64,000 bases of DNA from positions 1,612,001-1,676,000 of the forward strand of contig NZ_CP104302.1 in NCBI RefSeq assembly GCF_025215495.1, in the 5' to 3' direction. Source of the stretch: Mycolicibacterium brumae. GTDB taxonomy: Bacteria; Actinomycetota; Actinomycetes; Mycobacteriales; Mycobacteriaceae. Every line of letters starts with the position of its first letter. Within the stretch, counting starts at the first letter, position 1. Below, piece after piece: positions 26,354-34,864 of the stretch. A program made the translations under genes and the position numbers. A model generated the notes under the pieces. That model worked only from the letters and a program-made list of their open reading frames with translations. It was not told the origin of the DNA and did no database searches.

Positions 26354-26867
26354 TCAGCCTCCGGTGCGCTGGTCGTTGATGGGCAGATCGGGTGCGATCC
26401 GCCGGATCGCCGGCAGCAGTTGCTCCAGCGGTGGCCGTAGGCCCGCGGAGTACTCCGGACGCAGTGTTCGCCGCTGACCTTTCCGGTCGACCTCGTTGGT
26501 GACGACCACCAGACGGTGCGCTCGGTCGGTGAAAGTCATCCCGGGCGACATGGTGCTCTGCACGTCGGTCACCGCGGTCAGTCCGGCGATGGCGCTCCAC
26601 GGCGCGAAGTCGCCGGCGGCGGTGATGCCGTCGGTGTCGATGACGATTTTCTCCTTGCCCCGCCCGGTCGTCACCGCGATCCGGCCGTTCTCGGCCCACT
26701 GGCGATCGAGCTCGGCCTGGGCGCCCGGATCGAGCTGGTAGTCCGTCGTGTCCAGGGTCGACCAGAACTCCACATCGGGTGCGTACCGTTTCGCGGCGCT
26801 CTTGAGTTCGTCGCGATTCCCGCTGTGGTGGCGGTAGAGCGTGCAGCCGTACTGCTGCGGGCGGCCG
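26354..26867 (-). pseudogene. 3' half of a membrane/PH-like protein gene interrupted by IS21
   Basis: This segment encodes the C-terminal half of the gene whose 5' half is at 29496-29936. Reading from the insertion point it gives PQQYGCTLYRHHSGN and later KIVIDTDGITAAGDFAPWSAIAGL, ending at 26354. It has no usable start of its own except an internal GTG at 26773. Removing the insertion sequence and one copy of the 7-bp target duplication restores a single frame of 316 codons with stop. The repeated 'GI-x(n)-PWSAI' style resembles bacterial PH-like domains. Confidence 0.85.
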
Positions 26868-26875
26868 TGTCAGCG

Positions 26876-26943
26876 GTCACGTAATTCCTCAGGTCTGAGG
26901 GGTTGTCCGTCACGTAATTCCTCACCTGCCGTCACGTAATTCC
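26876..26943. repeat. Left-end transposase-binding repeats of the IS21 element
   Basis: Three copies of GTCACGTAATTCC lie at 26876-26888, 26909-26921 and 26931-26943. Multiple end repeats of this kind are the expected IstA binding sites of IS21 elements. Confidence 0.85.
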
Positions 26944-27036
26944 CCACCCCTTGGGGCGTGTCCGGCGGGGGTTGGGGTGCTGCTCAGGTTCGCTCCGTTC
27001 AGGTGCCCCTTCCGGGGGTCCTGAAAGGGGCCTTGA

Positions 27037-28593
27037 ATGGCGAGGAGATCGTGGAACGTGACTGACTTCGTGGAGATGTTCCGGCACTGGAACGCCGGCC
27101 GATCCCAGGTGCAGATCAATGAGGCACTGGGTATCGACCGCAAGACCATCCGCAAGTATCTGGCCCCGGCGCTGGCCGAGGGTCTGCAACCGTGCCCTGG
27201 GGAGTTCGACGAGCAGCTATGGCGGGCACGCATCGGGCGCTGGTTTCCCGAGCTCGTCGATCCGGCGGCGCGGGCACTGACATGGCCCCAGATCGCCGTG
27301 CATCACCAGTGGATCGCCGAGCAGTTGAAGGTTCCGGTGACAGTGGCGACCATCGCGCAGCGCCTCCGCGACGACCACCTTGTGGACGTGTCCGAATCGA
27401 CGGTACGTCGTTACGTGGCAACGGCGTTCGCCGAGGAGCGACTCGAAGGAAAAGTCACGGTGCCCCGCGGAGCGGTCGAACCGGGCAGCGAAGCACAGAT
27501 CGACTACGGCAAGCTCGGCATGTGGCGTGACCCGGAATCGGGGCGACGCATCGCGGTGTGGGTGTTCGCGATGATCCTGTCGTGCTCGCGGGCGTTGTTC
27601 GTCCAACCGGTGCTGCGGATGGACCAAACATCCTGGAATGCCTCGCATGTCGCGGCGTTCGAGTTCTTCGGCGGTGTCCCGGCGCGGCTGGTGTGCGACA
27701 ACCTCAAGACCGGCGTCGAGCGGCCCGACCTCTACGATCCGCTGATCAATCTGGCCTACGGTGAGCTCGCCGCGCACTACGGCGCCCTGATCGACCCGGC
27801 GCGAGCGCGCAAGCCGAAGGACAAACCTCGCATCGAGCGGCCGATGCCCTACATTCGGGATTCGTTCTTCGCCGGCCGCGAGTTCACCTCACTGGCCCAG
27901 ATGCAGGCCGAGGCGATCAGGTGGTCCACGCAGGTTTACGGGGTCCATAAGCACCGTGGCCTGGATGGGCAGACCCCGGCATCGGTGTTCGCCGCGATCG
28001 AACGCGATGCGCTGATGCCGTTGCCGCCCAGGGTATTCGAGTCGGTTGTCTACTCGATCGGACGGGTCGCCGCGGATTGCCACGTCAAGTCCGGCAAGGC
28101 GCTGTACTCGGTGCCGTGGCGACTCATCGGCCAGCAGGTCACCGCCCGTACCGCCGGTGACGTCGTGCAGATCTTCCACAGCGGGACCGTGGTCGCGACC
28201 CACGTACTGCACCTATCGGGCCGCTCTACGAACTTCGAGCACTACCCGCCACACAAGATCGCCCACACCCTGCGCACCGTGACGTGGTGCCGTACCCAGG
28301 CCGAGCAGATCGGGCCCAGCGCCGTCGCCGTCGTCGCCGAACTGTCGCAGGTCAACGCCATCCACCGGCTCCGCGCCATCCAGGGCATCATCCGCCTGCG
28401 CGAGAAGTACGGCGATCGCCGACTGGACGCGGCCTGCGCCCGAGCCCTGGCGGTTGGCGACCCCGGCTATCGCACCGTCAAAGGCATCCTGGTCGCCGGC
28501 ACCGAAGCAGACCAGGACCCGCCCGCAGTCGTCCCCCCACCACCGGCGATGCTGCGCGGACCGGGCGCCTTCGACACCGACCTCACCGCATGA
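27037..28593 (+). CDS. istA: IS21-family transposase IstA
   Basis: This 518-residue DDE transposase has an N-terminal helix-turn-helix (GRSQVQINEALGIDRKTIRKYL, about 21-42). The catalytic residues are D156 in AQIDYGKL, D221 in LVCDNLKT and E267 in KPRIERPM, followed by a C-terminal Mu-like beta domain. It cuts and joins the element ends bearing the GTCACGTAATTCC repeats. ATG 27037 is the first good start inside the element. The stop overlaps an ATG (ATGA) that opens the istB frame. Confidence 0.96.
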   Translation: MARRSWNVTDFVEMFRHWNAGRSQVQINEALGIDRKTIRKYLAPALAEGLQPCPGEFDEQLWRARIGRWFPELVDPAARALTWPQIAVHHQWIAEQLKVPVTVATIAQRLRDDHLVDVSESTVRRYVATAFAEERLEGKVTVPRGAVEPGSEAQIDYGKLGMWRDPESGRRIAVWVFAMILSCSRALFVQPVLRMDQTSWNASHVAAFEFFGGVPARLVCDNLKTGVERPDLYDPLINLAYGELAAHYGALIDPARARKPKDKPRIERPMPYIRDSFFAGREFTSLAQMQAEAIRWSTQVYGVHKHRGLDGQTPASVFAAIERDALMPLPPRVFESVVYSIGRVAADCHVKSGKALYSVPWRLIGQQVTARTAGDVVQIFHSGTVVATHVLHLSGRSTNFEHYPPHKIAHTLRTVTWCRTQAEQIGPSAVAVVAELSQVNAIHRLRAIQGIIRLREKYGDRRLDAACARALAVGDPGYRTVKGILVAGTEADQDPPAVVPPPPAMLRGPGAFDTDLTA

Positions 28594-28643
28594 GCACACC
28601 AAAATACTTCCACTACAACCACATCCACCTGAAGGACATTGTC

Positions 28644-29399
28644 ATGACCATTCACGATCCCAGCCTGCGGACCGCACTGAAGACCCTCAAACTGACCGGC
28701 ATGCTCGACACCCTCGACGCCCGCCTGGCCCAAACCCGCGACGGGAAACTCGGACACCTGGAATTCCTTCAAGTGCTCTGCGAAGACGAAATCGCCCGCC
28801 GCGAGACCGCCGCCCTGGCCCGACGAGTCCGCCGCGCCCGCTTCGAACAGCACAACACCTTCGAGGACTTCGACTTCACCGTCAGCCCCAAGCTCCCTGC
28901 CGCGATGCTGCGCGACCTGGCCGCGCTGCGCTGGCTCGACGCCGGCGAATCGGTCATCCTCTACGGACCCGTCGGTGTCGGGAAAACCCATGTGGCACAA
29001 GCACTCGGGCACCAAGTAGCCCGCCGCGGCGGTGACATCCGCTTCGTCAAATGCTCCCGCATGCTCGCCGACCTCGCCGGCGGCCACGCCGACCGCACCA
29101 TCGGCCAACGCATGCGCGAATACACCCGCCCCCTGGTCCTGATCGTCGACGACTTCGCGATGCGCGAACACACCCCCACCCAAAGCGACGACCTCTACGA
29201 CCTGGTCTCCGACCGCGCCATCGCCGCCAAGCCCCTGATCTTGACCAGCAACCGGGCCCCCAAGGACTGGTACCCGCTGTTTCCGAACCCGGTCGTCGCC
29301 GAATCACTACTCGACCGACTGATCAACACCAGCCACCAAGTCCTCATGGACGGCCCCTCCTACCGACCCCGGAAACGACCCGGCACCAAGACCACCTGA
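28644..29399 (+). CDS. istB: IS21-family helper ATPase IstB
   Basis: About 251 residues. It is the AAA+ helper that forms oligomers on DNA and stimulates IstA. Walker A is GPVGVGKT (residues 108-115), Walker B is LVLIVDDFAM, and ILTSNRAP is the sensor region. ATG 28644 is preferred because GAAGGA at 28631-28636 precedes it. An in-frame ATG at 28590 overlaps the istA stop (ATGA) and would add 18 residues, so coupled translation from there is also possible. Confidence 0.93.
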   Translation: MTIHDPSLRTALKTLKLTGMLDTLDARLAQTRDGKLGHLEFLQVLCEDEIARRETAALARRVRRARFEQHNTFEDFDFTVSPKLPAAMLRDLAALRWLDAGESVILYGPVGVGKTHVAQALGHQVARRGGDIRFVKCSRMLADLAGGHADRTIGQRMREYTRPLVLIVDDFAMREHTPTQSDDLYDLVSDRAIAAKPLILTSNRAPKDWYPLFPNPVVAESLLDRLINTSHQVLMDGPSYRPRKRPGTKTT

Positions 29400-29449
29400 C
29401 ACCCACACCAGCGGTTCGCTACGCTCACCGCAGCAGCACCTAAACCTGG

Positions 29450-29487
29450 GGAATTACATGACGGCAGCCCCTGGGGAATTACGTGAC
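29450..29487. repeat. Right-end transposase-binding repeats of the IS21 element
   Basis: GGAATTACATGAC (29450-29462) and GGAATTACGTGAC (29475-29487) are inverted copies of the left-end core. The outer one is a perfect match and the inner one has one change. Confidence 0.85.
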
Positions 29488-29495
29488 CGTGGACA

Positions 29496-29936
29496 GCGGC
29501 CGCTGGCATCGAACTCGTTCGATGTGACCAGCAGGGACTCGCAGACGTACCGGGCTGCTGTCGTCAGCCTCGGGTCGCCCCCGTTGTGGGTCGCCGGTTT
29601 CTCGATGAATTCGAAGGCGCGGACATTGCTCCAAGGCAGTGCGAACTGTGTCGTCCACAGTCCTTCCGGCCCGGCGATGACCAACGGTTTGCCCTTCAGA
29701 TTCTGGATGGCGCACACCGATAGCAGGTGGACCAGAGTTCCGATTCCGGCGACCACTCCGAGAAAGACCGCCCAGCCGTTCTCCCCGCTGAGCGCGGAGA
29801 TCGCGCATCCGATCCACAACACCGCCAGGATCACCCGGACAGCCGTCGTTCGACCCTGATTTGGCGGCGTCGTGCCCACGATCGCGACCGTGCCCGGACG
29901 GAGTTCCGGCTGTTTCGTCGGCTTCGGCGTGGGCAT
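29496..29936 (-). pseudogene. 5' half of a membrane/PH-like protein gene interrupted by IS21
   Basis: The ATG at 29936 opens a protein with two adjacent hydrophobic segments (VRVILAVLWIGCAISAL and FLGVVAGIGTLVHLLSVCA), then GKPLVIAGPEGLWTTQFALPWSNVRAF, a pattern like bacterial PH-like domains. The native frame breaks after ...SNEFDASGR at the insertion point; read-through into the element adds 13 foreign residues and stops at 29454. Joined to 26354-26867 the original product would be 315 residues. Function unknown; the gene is presumed inactive in this strain. Confidence 0.85.
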
Positions 29937-30013
29937 GCGCTGAATGCTACGGGCGTCCGGCGGAGCGTCAGGACACGAATTTCGGGTGGCACTCCAACCT
30001 GGAACGGGGCGGC

Positions 30014-30565
30014 TCAGCCCTTGTAGTTGTCCGGCTCCTCGTAGTAGTACGACTGCTCGATGCCCTTCATATACACATCGCGGTCGTCGATCCTGTCGGT
30101 GAGGCTCTCGCGGAGCAGTTCACGCAATTCCGTGGTTTTGACGTGACTGCGGATCATGGCTTCCAGGTAATCGTGTTTGTTGATCGCGGCCCAGTCGACG
30201 CACTTCACCAGATTCTTTTTCAAAATCAGGTCGAGCCAGATCCGAGCGCTGCGTCCATTGCCCTCCATGAATGGATGAGCGATGTTCATTTCGGCGTACT
30301 TCTCGACGATTTCCTCGAAGGTTGATTCCGGCATCGCCTCGATGTGCCGTAGCGCGTCCTCGAGGTATATCGCGCTGGCGAACCGGAACCCGTCCTTGCT
30401 GATGTTGACGGTCCTGATCTGTCCGGCAAAGTCGTATAGTCCGCCGAAAAGGTAGCTGTGGATCTGCTGCAGTCCGCGCGTTGTGCCAACTTCGAAGGAC
30501 GCCAAGTCGGCGCTACCGAATAGTGCGACCGCCCGACTCTTGCTGATTTCGTCGATGTCGCGCAC
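30014..30565 (-). CDS. fic: Class III Fic adenylyltransferase (NmFic-like)
   Basis: This 183-residue protein closely resembles the small self-inhibited Fic of Neisseria. It has [27 protein letters not shown], the full motif [12 protein letters not shown] (H97-R108) and a C-terminal inhibitory motif SYYYEE (S172-E177, where family members have S-x-x-x-E-G/N). It transfers AMP to a protein hydroxyl; relatives target DNA gyrase or themselves. GTG 30565 is chosen because a perfect TATAAT on the minus strand ends six bases upstream, giving a leaderless mRNA, and because the N terminus then lines up with the family. The final Gly/Asn of the inhibitory motif is Glu here. Confidence 0.9.
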   Translation of the reverse strand: MRDIDEISKSRAVALFGSADLASFEVGTTRGLQQIHSYLFGGLYDFAGQIRTVNISKDGFRFASAIYLEDALRHIEAMPESTFEEIVEKYAEMNIAHPFMEGNGRSARIWLDLILKKNLVKCVDWAAINKHDYLEAMIRSHVKTTELRELLRESLTDRIDDRDVYMKGIEQSYYYEEPDNYKG

Positions 30566-30571
30566 GCCCAA

Positions 30572-30577
30572 ATTATA
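30572..30577 (-). promoter_or_regulatory. -10 box TATAAT of the class III fic gene (leaderless)
   Basis: A consensus TATAAT on the minus strand lies in the 35-base gap after the SnoaL-like gene. Six bases separate it from GTG 30565, so transcription would begin at the start codon. No good -35 is seen. Confidence 0.6.
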
Positions 30578-30600
30578 CGCGCGCGCAATCTGCTACAGAC

Positions 30601-31026
30601 TCACAGCTGGTCGTGGAATCCGCCGGCGACCATCGTCTGGAATTTCCATCCTTCGCGGGTCCTGATCAGCAGATCCCCGTAGCGCATGCGCGTCGTGTGA
30701 CCGCCGACGGTGATCGTCGCGTCGGTGTGCACGAAACACAGCGACCGACTGAGGAATGTGGGTGTCCGCGTCGACGCCATGGTGACCTCGCCCGAAGCGC
30801 CGAGGTTCTCCCGCATCTGCGCCAGGAACCGCTCGCGGTCGCAGTCGCTCGTCACGCCGAACCCGTCGGCGTCGTCGGTGACCTCATTGAGGGGGAACAC
30901 CGCCATGTCGGCCATGGCGTCCAGGTCCCGGGCCGCGACCAGGCGGTCGTAGGCGGCGAACCACGCCAGCACTTCGGCGCGGGCCGCCGGCTCGTCGAAA
31001 TCCACCGCGTCGGGCGCACCGCTCAC
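30601..31026 (-). CDS. SnoaL/NTF2-like small protein
   Basis: This 141-residue product has the cone-shaped NTF2-like fold pattern: an N-terminal helix pair (EPAARAEVLAWFAAYDRLVAARDLDAMADM) and C-terminal strands ending WKFQTMVAGGFHD. These proteins bind or isomerise small molecules; no catalytic residue can be named. The GTG start overlaps the stop of the preceding minus-strand gene (GTGA), so the two are cotranslated. It lies in the island between pafA and pafB. Confidence 0.7.
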   Translation of the reverse strand: MSGAPDAVDFDEPAARAEVLAWFAAYDRLVAARDLDAMADMAVFPLNEVTDDADGFGVTSDCDRERFLAQMRENLGASGEVTMASTRTPTFLSRSLCFVHTDATITVGGHTTRMRYGDLLIRTREGWKFQTMVAGGFHDQL

Positions 31027-31640
31027 CGGGTGTCCAGCCAGTCCAGATACGCCCGGCCGCGCGGGGACAACTCGTAGCCCACCGGATGGCTGATGGTCAG
31101 GCCGAGCGCCTTGAGCTTGCGGGTGTCGACCTTCATCGGCGGCACCGGCACACCCCGCAGCGCGGCAAGCTCGGTGGACACCACCTCGGGGTGGTCGCGG
31201 ATCCACACCAGGATGTCGCGCGTCCAGGGTCCGGTGGGCCGGGCGTCCAGCCGGGCCAACTTCGCGGCGATCTGGGACAGCTCGTCGGCGCTGGGCAACT
31301 GCTCGCGTAGCGCCACCCGCGGATCCTCGCCGACCCACGCCACGCCGACCCGGTAGACGGTGTCCCCGCCTTTTCCGCCGCGCGGACTCGGCCGCCGCGG
31401 CGCGGTCAGGGCTTTGCGCAACGCGGCGGCGTCGGCCATCCCGGCGACGCGGGCGTCGTCGTCGGACACCGACGCCAGATCGGCGACCACCGAGACGTCG
31501 GTGAAGGCGATGACGCCGGCCGGGGTGAGCTGCGTGCCGCCGACCTTCACCCGGGGCGCGTCCCAGGCGCGGTACTGCGCGGTGATGCGGCCGTCCCGGA
31601 TGCCCTCGGCGACCGCCTTGGAGATCAGCACCTTCGCCAT
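31023..31640 (-). CDS. Hypothetical protein, possible ASCH/PUA-like domain
   Basis: This 205-residue protein has an N-terminal half (VLISKAVAEGIRDG, then APRVKVGGTQLTPAGVIAFTDVSVV) that resembles an ASCH-type RNA-binding beta-barrel. The C-terminal half (KVDTRKLKALGLTISHPVGYELSPRGRAYLDWL) looks like a winged-helix segment, as in effectors that bind nucleic acid. ATG 31640 is the natural start. It is divergent from pafB with 50 bases between start codons. The assignment is tentative; no function is claimed. Confidence 0.5.
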   Translation of the reverse strand: MAKVLISKAVAEGIRDGRITAQYRAWDAPRVKVGGTQLTPAGVIAFTDVSVVADLASVSDDDARVAGMADAAALRKALTAPRRPSPRGGKGGDTVYRVGVAWVGEDPRVALREQLPSADELSQIAAKLARLDARPTGPWTRDILVWIRDHPEVVSTELAALRGVPVPPMKVDTRKLKALGLTISHPVGYELSPRGRAYLDWLDTR

Positions 31641-31678
31641 CGTAGGCGTGCCGCCGCGTGCGTGGGGCCGACCGCAAA

Positions 31679-31684
31679 TAGGGT
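31679..31684 (+). promoter_or_regulatory. -10 box of pafB (leaderless)
   Basis: TAGGGT ends six bases before GTG 31691. The spacing equals that of other leaderless genes in this window and decides between the adjacent GTG codons at 31688 and 31691. Confidence 0.55.
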
Positions 31685-31690
31685 GTAGTG

Positions 31691-32674
31691 GTGGCAACCC
31701 AGAAGGTCGAACGGCTGCTGAACCTGGTGATCGCGCTGCGCGCGACAACGCGCTACCTGAGCGCCGAGAAGATCCATCGCAGCGTGATCGGGTACGGCCA
31801 ATGCGCCAGCGACGAGGCGTTTGCCCGGATGTTCGAGCGCGACAAGAACGAACTGCGCGACCTCGGCATCCCGCTGGAAACCGGCAAGCTGCCCGGCTCC
31901 GACACCGAGGGCTACCGGATCAACACCGCCGACTACGCGCTGCCCGACATCGACCTGACCGCAGACGAGGCCGCCGCCGTCGCGATCGCCACCGCGCTCG
32001 GCCAAACCCCCGAGTGGGCCACCATGACCGACGGCGCGCTGCTGAAACTGCGCGCCGCCGGCGTCGACGTCAACGCCGAACCCATCCCGTTCCGGGCGCC
32101 GACCGGTCTGCCCGGACTCGGCGGATCCGAAGACGTCCTCGCCGCGTTGCTGAGCGCCATCGAGGCCCGGCAGCCGGTGAGGTTCTCGCACCGGTCCTCG
32201 CCCGCCGTGCCGTACTCCGAGCGGGTACTGGAGCCGTGGGGTGTCACCACCCAGCGCGGCCACTGGTACCTGGTCGGCTACGACCGCGGCCGCGAGGGGG
32301 AGCGCACCTTCCGGGTGTCCCGGATCCGCTCCGACGTGAGCACCGCAGGGCGGCCTGGAACCGTGGTCAAACCCGCCGACGCCGATGTGCGGGCCATCGC
32401 CGCCGAGGCGATCTCCGGGGCGCAGGCCTGCGCCGAATCGATCCCGGTGCGGCTGTGGGTCGCCGGCGGCCGGGCGAACGCGCTGCGCCGGATGGGCTCG
32501 GAGGTCGCCTATTCCGATCTCGGCGGCCGCCCCGGGCAGGTGCTGCTGATCGACAGCAGCCCGCGGGAATCGCTGATCCGCGAAATCGCCGGCCACGGCG
32601 CCGACGCGGTGGTGCTGGCGCCGGCCGAACTGCGCGACCAGGTGATCGCCCGGCTGGAAGGAGCCCTGCGATGA
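31691..32674 (+). CDS. pafB: WYL-domain transcription factor PafB
   Basis: About 327 residues. It begins ATQKVERLLNLVIAL after the start, with an N-terminal winged helix-turn-helix, then a WYL domain (GHWYLVGYDRGREGERTFRVSRI) and a WCX C-terminal domain. With PafC it forms the heterodimeric activator of the LexA-independent DNA damage response of mycobacteria, responding to single-stranded DNA through the WYL domain. The start GTG 31691 is supported by a -10 box six bases upstream. It overlaps pafC by four bases (ATGA). Confidence 0.95.
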   Translation: MATQKVERLLNLVIALRATTRYLSAEKIHRSVIGYGQCASDEAFARMFERDKNELRDLGIPLETGKLPGSDTEGYRINTADYALPDIDLTADEAAAVAIATALGQTPEWATMTDGALLKLRAAGVDVNAEPIPFRAPTGLPGLGGSEDVLAALLSAIEARQPVRFSHRSSPAVPYSERVLEPWGVTTQRGHWYLVGYDRGREGERTFRVSRIRSDVSTAGRPGTVVKPADADVRAIAAEAISGAQACAESIPVRLWVAGGRANALRRMGSEVAYSDLGGRPGQVLLIDSSPRESLIREIAGHGADAVVLAPAELRDQVIARLEGALR

Positions 32675-33618
32675 GCGCCACCTCGATCAGGCTGGTCCGG
32701 CTGCTGAACATGGTCCCGTACCTGAAGGCCAACCCGGGCGTGAGCTTCACCCAGGCGGCCAGGGACCTGGGTGTCAGCAAGGAGCAGCTCACCGCCGACC
32801 TGGAACAGCTGACCTACTGCGGCCTGCCCGGCAGCGGCGGCGGCGACACCATCGACATCTGGTACTACGGCGGCCTGACCATCAACCTGCGCGAATCCCA
32901 GGGCATGGACCACCCGCTGCGGCTGACCTCCAGCGAGGCCACCACCTTGCTGCTGGCGCTCTCGGCGCTGGCGGAGGTGCCCGGCCTGACGGATCCGGCG
33001 GCCACCCGCAGCGCGCTGGCCAAGATCGAGGCAGCCGCCGGGGTGGCCGGCGGCCAGGGTGGCGACGCCGGCGAGGAGACGTCCGCGGTGGCGGCCGTCC
33101 GCGCCGCCGTCCGGGACTCCCGAGCGCTGGCCATCGAGTACTACTCGGCGTCCCGGGACACGCTCAGCGGCAGGGTCGTCGACCCGATCCGGCTGCTGCT
33201 CATCGACAATCGCAGCTACCTGGAGGCCTGGTGCCGCAGCTCCGAGGGGGTGCGGATGTTCCGGTTCGACCGGATCCAGCACGCCCGGGTGCTCGACGAG
33301 CCGTCGGCGCCGCCGGAGCCGACGATGACCGCCGAACCGGACACCGGGCTGTTCGACGCCGACCCGTCGCTGCCGTCGGCGACGCTGCGGATCGCGCCCG
33401 CCTCGGCGTGGATGCTGGAGTACTACCCGATGCGGCTGCTCGCCGAGCACCCCGACGGGCACCTCGACGCTGCGATCACCTACGCCAGCCAGGATTGGCT
33501 GGTCCGGCTGCTGCTCGGATTCGGCGGAACCGTCAGCGTGCTGGCGCCCGAGGGCCTGGCCGAGGCGGTTCGCGCCGCGGCGGCCGACGCCCTGACCGCC
33601 TACCGCTCGGCGCGGTAG
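32671..33618 (+). CDS. pafC: WYL-domain transcription factor PafC
   Basis: This 315-residue partner of PafB has an N-terminal helix-turn-helix (VSFTQAARDLGVSKEQLTADL), a WYL domain (SYLEAWCRSSEGVRMFRFDRI) and a WCX domain. AAGGAG at 32658-32663 precedes ATG 32671, which overlaps the pafB stop. The PafBC complex recognises promoters of DNA repair genes. TatA follows after a short gap, the usual mycobacterial order. Confidence 0.95.
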   Translation: MSATSIRLVRLLNMVPYLKANPGVSFTQAARDLGVSKEQLTADLEQLTYCGLPGSGGGDTIDIWYYGGLTINLRESQGMDHPLRLTSSEATTLLLALSALAEVPGLTDPAATRSALAKIEAAAGVAGGQGGDAGEETSAVAAVRAAVRDSRALAIEYYSASRDTLSGRVVDPIRLLLIDNRSYLEAWCRSSEGVRMFRFDRIQHARVLDEPSAPPEPTMTAEPDTGLFDADPSLPSATLRIAPASAWMLEYYPMRLLAEHPDGHLDAAITYASQDWLVRLLLGFGGTVSVLAPEGLAEAVRAAAADALTAYRSAR

Positions 33619-33657
33619 GATCAACCGCAACTGTCCCCATCTGAGAGGTAATGCCAC

Positions 33658-33915
33658 ATGGGCGCATTGAGTCCCTGGCACTGGGTGATCCTCATCGCGG
33701 TGTTCGTTCTGCTGTTCGGCGCCAAGCGACTGCCCGACGCCGCCCGCTCGGTGGGCAAGTCGATGCGGATCTTCAAGGCCGAGGTCAAAGAGCTGCACCA
33801 CGACGACGCGCAGCCGTCGGTCACGCCTGCCCCGCCGGCCGCCGCGAATCCCACCCCGGTGGCTTCCGAACGGGTCGACACCCCGGCCGCCGAGCCGGAC
33901 ACCCGGTCCGCCTGA
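33658..33915 (+). CDS. tatA: Twin-arginine translocase subunit TatA
   Basis: This 85-residue protein has one N-terminal membrane helix ([15 protein letters not shown], about 7-21), the [21 protein letters not shown] hinge and amphipathic helix, and a Pro/Ala-rich tail. Many copies assemble the Tat pore that exports folded proteins. GAGAGG at 33646-33651 lies seven bases before the ATG. tatC follows, so the two genes are probably cotranscribed. Confidence 0.96.
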   Translation: MGALSPWHWVILIAVFVLLFGAKRLPDAARSVGKSMRIFKAEVKELHHDDAQPSVTPAPPAAANPTPVASERVDTPAAEPDTRSA

Positions 33916-33970
33916 GCCGAATAACCGACCGTAGCCACGCCGCCACCTGCGGCGCCGGTCGAATCTGAGA

Positions 33971-34864
33971 GTGAAGTCCGCACTCCGTCGGCTGAACCCG
34001 CGCAATCGCCGCAGCCGCGTCAACCCCGACGGGACCATGTCCCTCGTCGACCACATCCGGGAACTGCGCACCCGGATGCTCATCGCGATGGCCGCCATCG
34101 TGCTCACCACGATCATCGGTTTCCTCTGGTACGGCTACGGGCCGTTCGGGATGCCCAGCCTCGGTGACTGGCTGCGCGGCCCCTATTGCGCGCTTCCCCC
34201 GGAGGCCCGCGCCGCGATCAGCGCCGACGGAGAATGCCGGCTGCTGGCCACCGGCCCGTTCGACCAGTTCATGCTGCGGCTCAAGATGGGCCTGGCCGCC
34301 GGCATCGTGCTGGCCTGCCCGGTCTGGCTGTATCAACTGTGGGCTTTCATCACCCCCGGGCTGTACGCCAAGGAGCGACGGTTCGCCGGCGCGTTCGTGG
34401 CGTCGGCGTCGATCCTGTTCGTCGCCGGCGCGCTGCTGGCCTACCTGGTGCTGAGCAAGGCGCTGGGATTCCTGCTGACCGTCGGCAACGACGTCCAGGT
34501 CACCGCGCTGTCCGGTGAGCAGTACTTCGGCTTCCTGATGAACCTGCTGCTGGTGTTCGGCATCGGCTTCGAGTTCCCGCTGCTGCTGATCATGCTCAAC
34601 TTCGCCGGGGTGCTCAGCTACGCGAAACTGAAGGCTTGGCGGCGCGGCCTGATCTTCGCGGTGTTCTGCTTCGCCGCGGTCGCCACCCCCGGCTCGGACC
34701 CGTTCTCCATGCTGGCCCTGGGCGGCGCGCTGTGCCTGCTGATGGAGGTCGCGATCCAGGTGGCCAGGCTCAACGACCGGCGCAAGAGCCGCAATGTGGC
34801 GCCGGAGATCCCCGACGACCAGGCCAGCCCGCTGGACACCCCGGCCGATCAGACCCCGTCGTGA
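33971..34864 (+). CDS. tatC: Twin-arginine translocase subunit TatC
   Basis: This 297-residue polytopic protein of the TatC family recognises twin-arginine signal peptides. It has about six hydrophobic segments, the early [14 protein letters not shown] motif (family pattern H-x-x-E-L-R-x-R), and the conserved [13 protein letters not shown] loop. Start GTG 33971 is taken; an ATG 17 codons in (MSLVDH at 34037) is the alternative. The stop overlaps the GTG of helY (GTGA). Confidence 0.95.
   Translation: MKSALRRLNPRNRRSRVNPDGTMSLVDHIRELRTRMLIAMAAIVLTTIIGFLWYGYGPFGMPSLGDWLRGPYCALPPEARAAISADGECRLLATGPFDQFMLRLKMGLAAGIVLACPVWLYQLWAFITPGLYAKERRFAGAFVASASILFVAGALLAYLVLSKALGFLLTVGNDVQVTALSGEQYFGFLMNLLLVFGIGFEFPLLLIMLNFAGVLSYAKLKAWRRGLIFAVFCFAAVATPGSDPFSMLALGGALCLLMEVAIQVARLNDRRKSRNVAPEIPDDQASPLDTPADQTPS

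Larger units (their letters stand above)
26868..29495 (+). mobile_element. Complete IS21-family insertion sequence (2,628 bp)
   Basis: The element begins TGTCAGCGGTCACGTAATTCC at 26868. The reverse complement of its other end reads TGTCCACGGTCACGTAATTCC at 29495, so 19 of the first 21 terminal bases match. It is flanked by a 7-bp direct repeat, GCGGCCG, at 26861-26867 and 29496-29502. It carries istA and istB in the usual order. The core GTCACGTAATTCC is repeated near both ends, as IS21 transposases require. Nothing looks decayed, so the element may be active and the insertion recent. Confidence 0.95.

Noticed and set aside
23097..26699. A 1,200-codon open frame on the minus strand opposite the decarboxylase end, pucR and pafA
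   Set aside because: It lies entirely antisense to well-supported genes, has no recognisable domains, and is explained by the very high third-position GC of the sense genes, which removes stop codons on the other strand.
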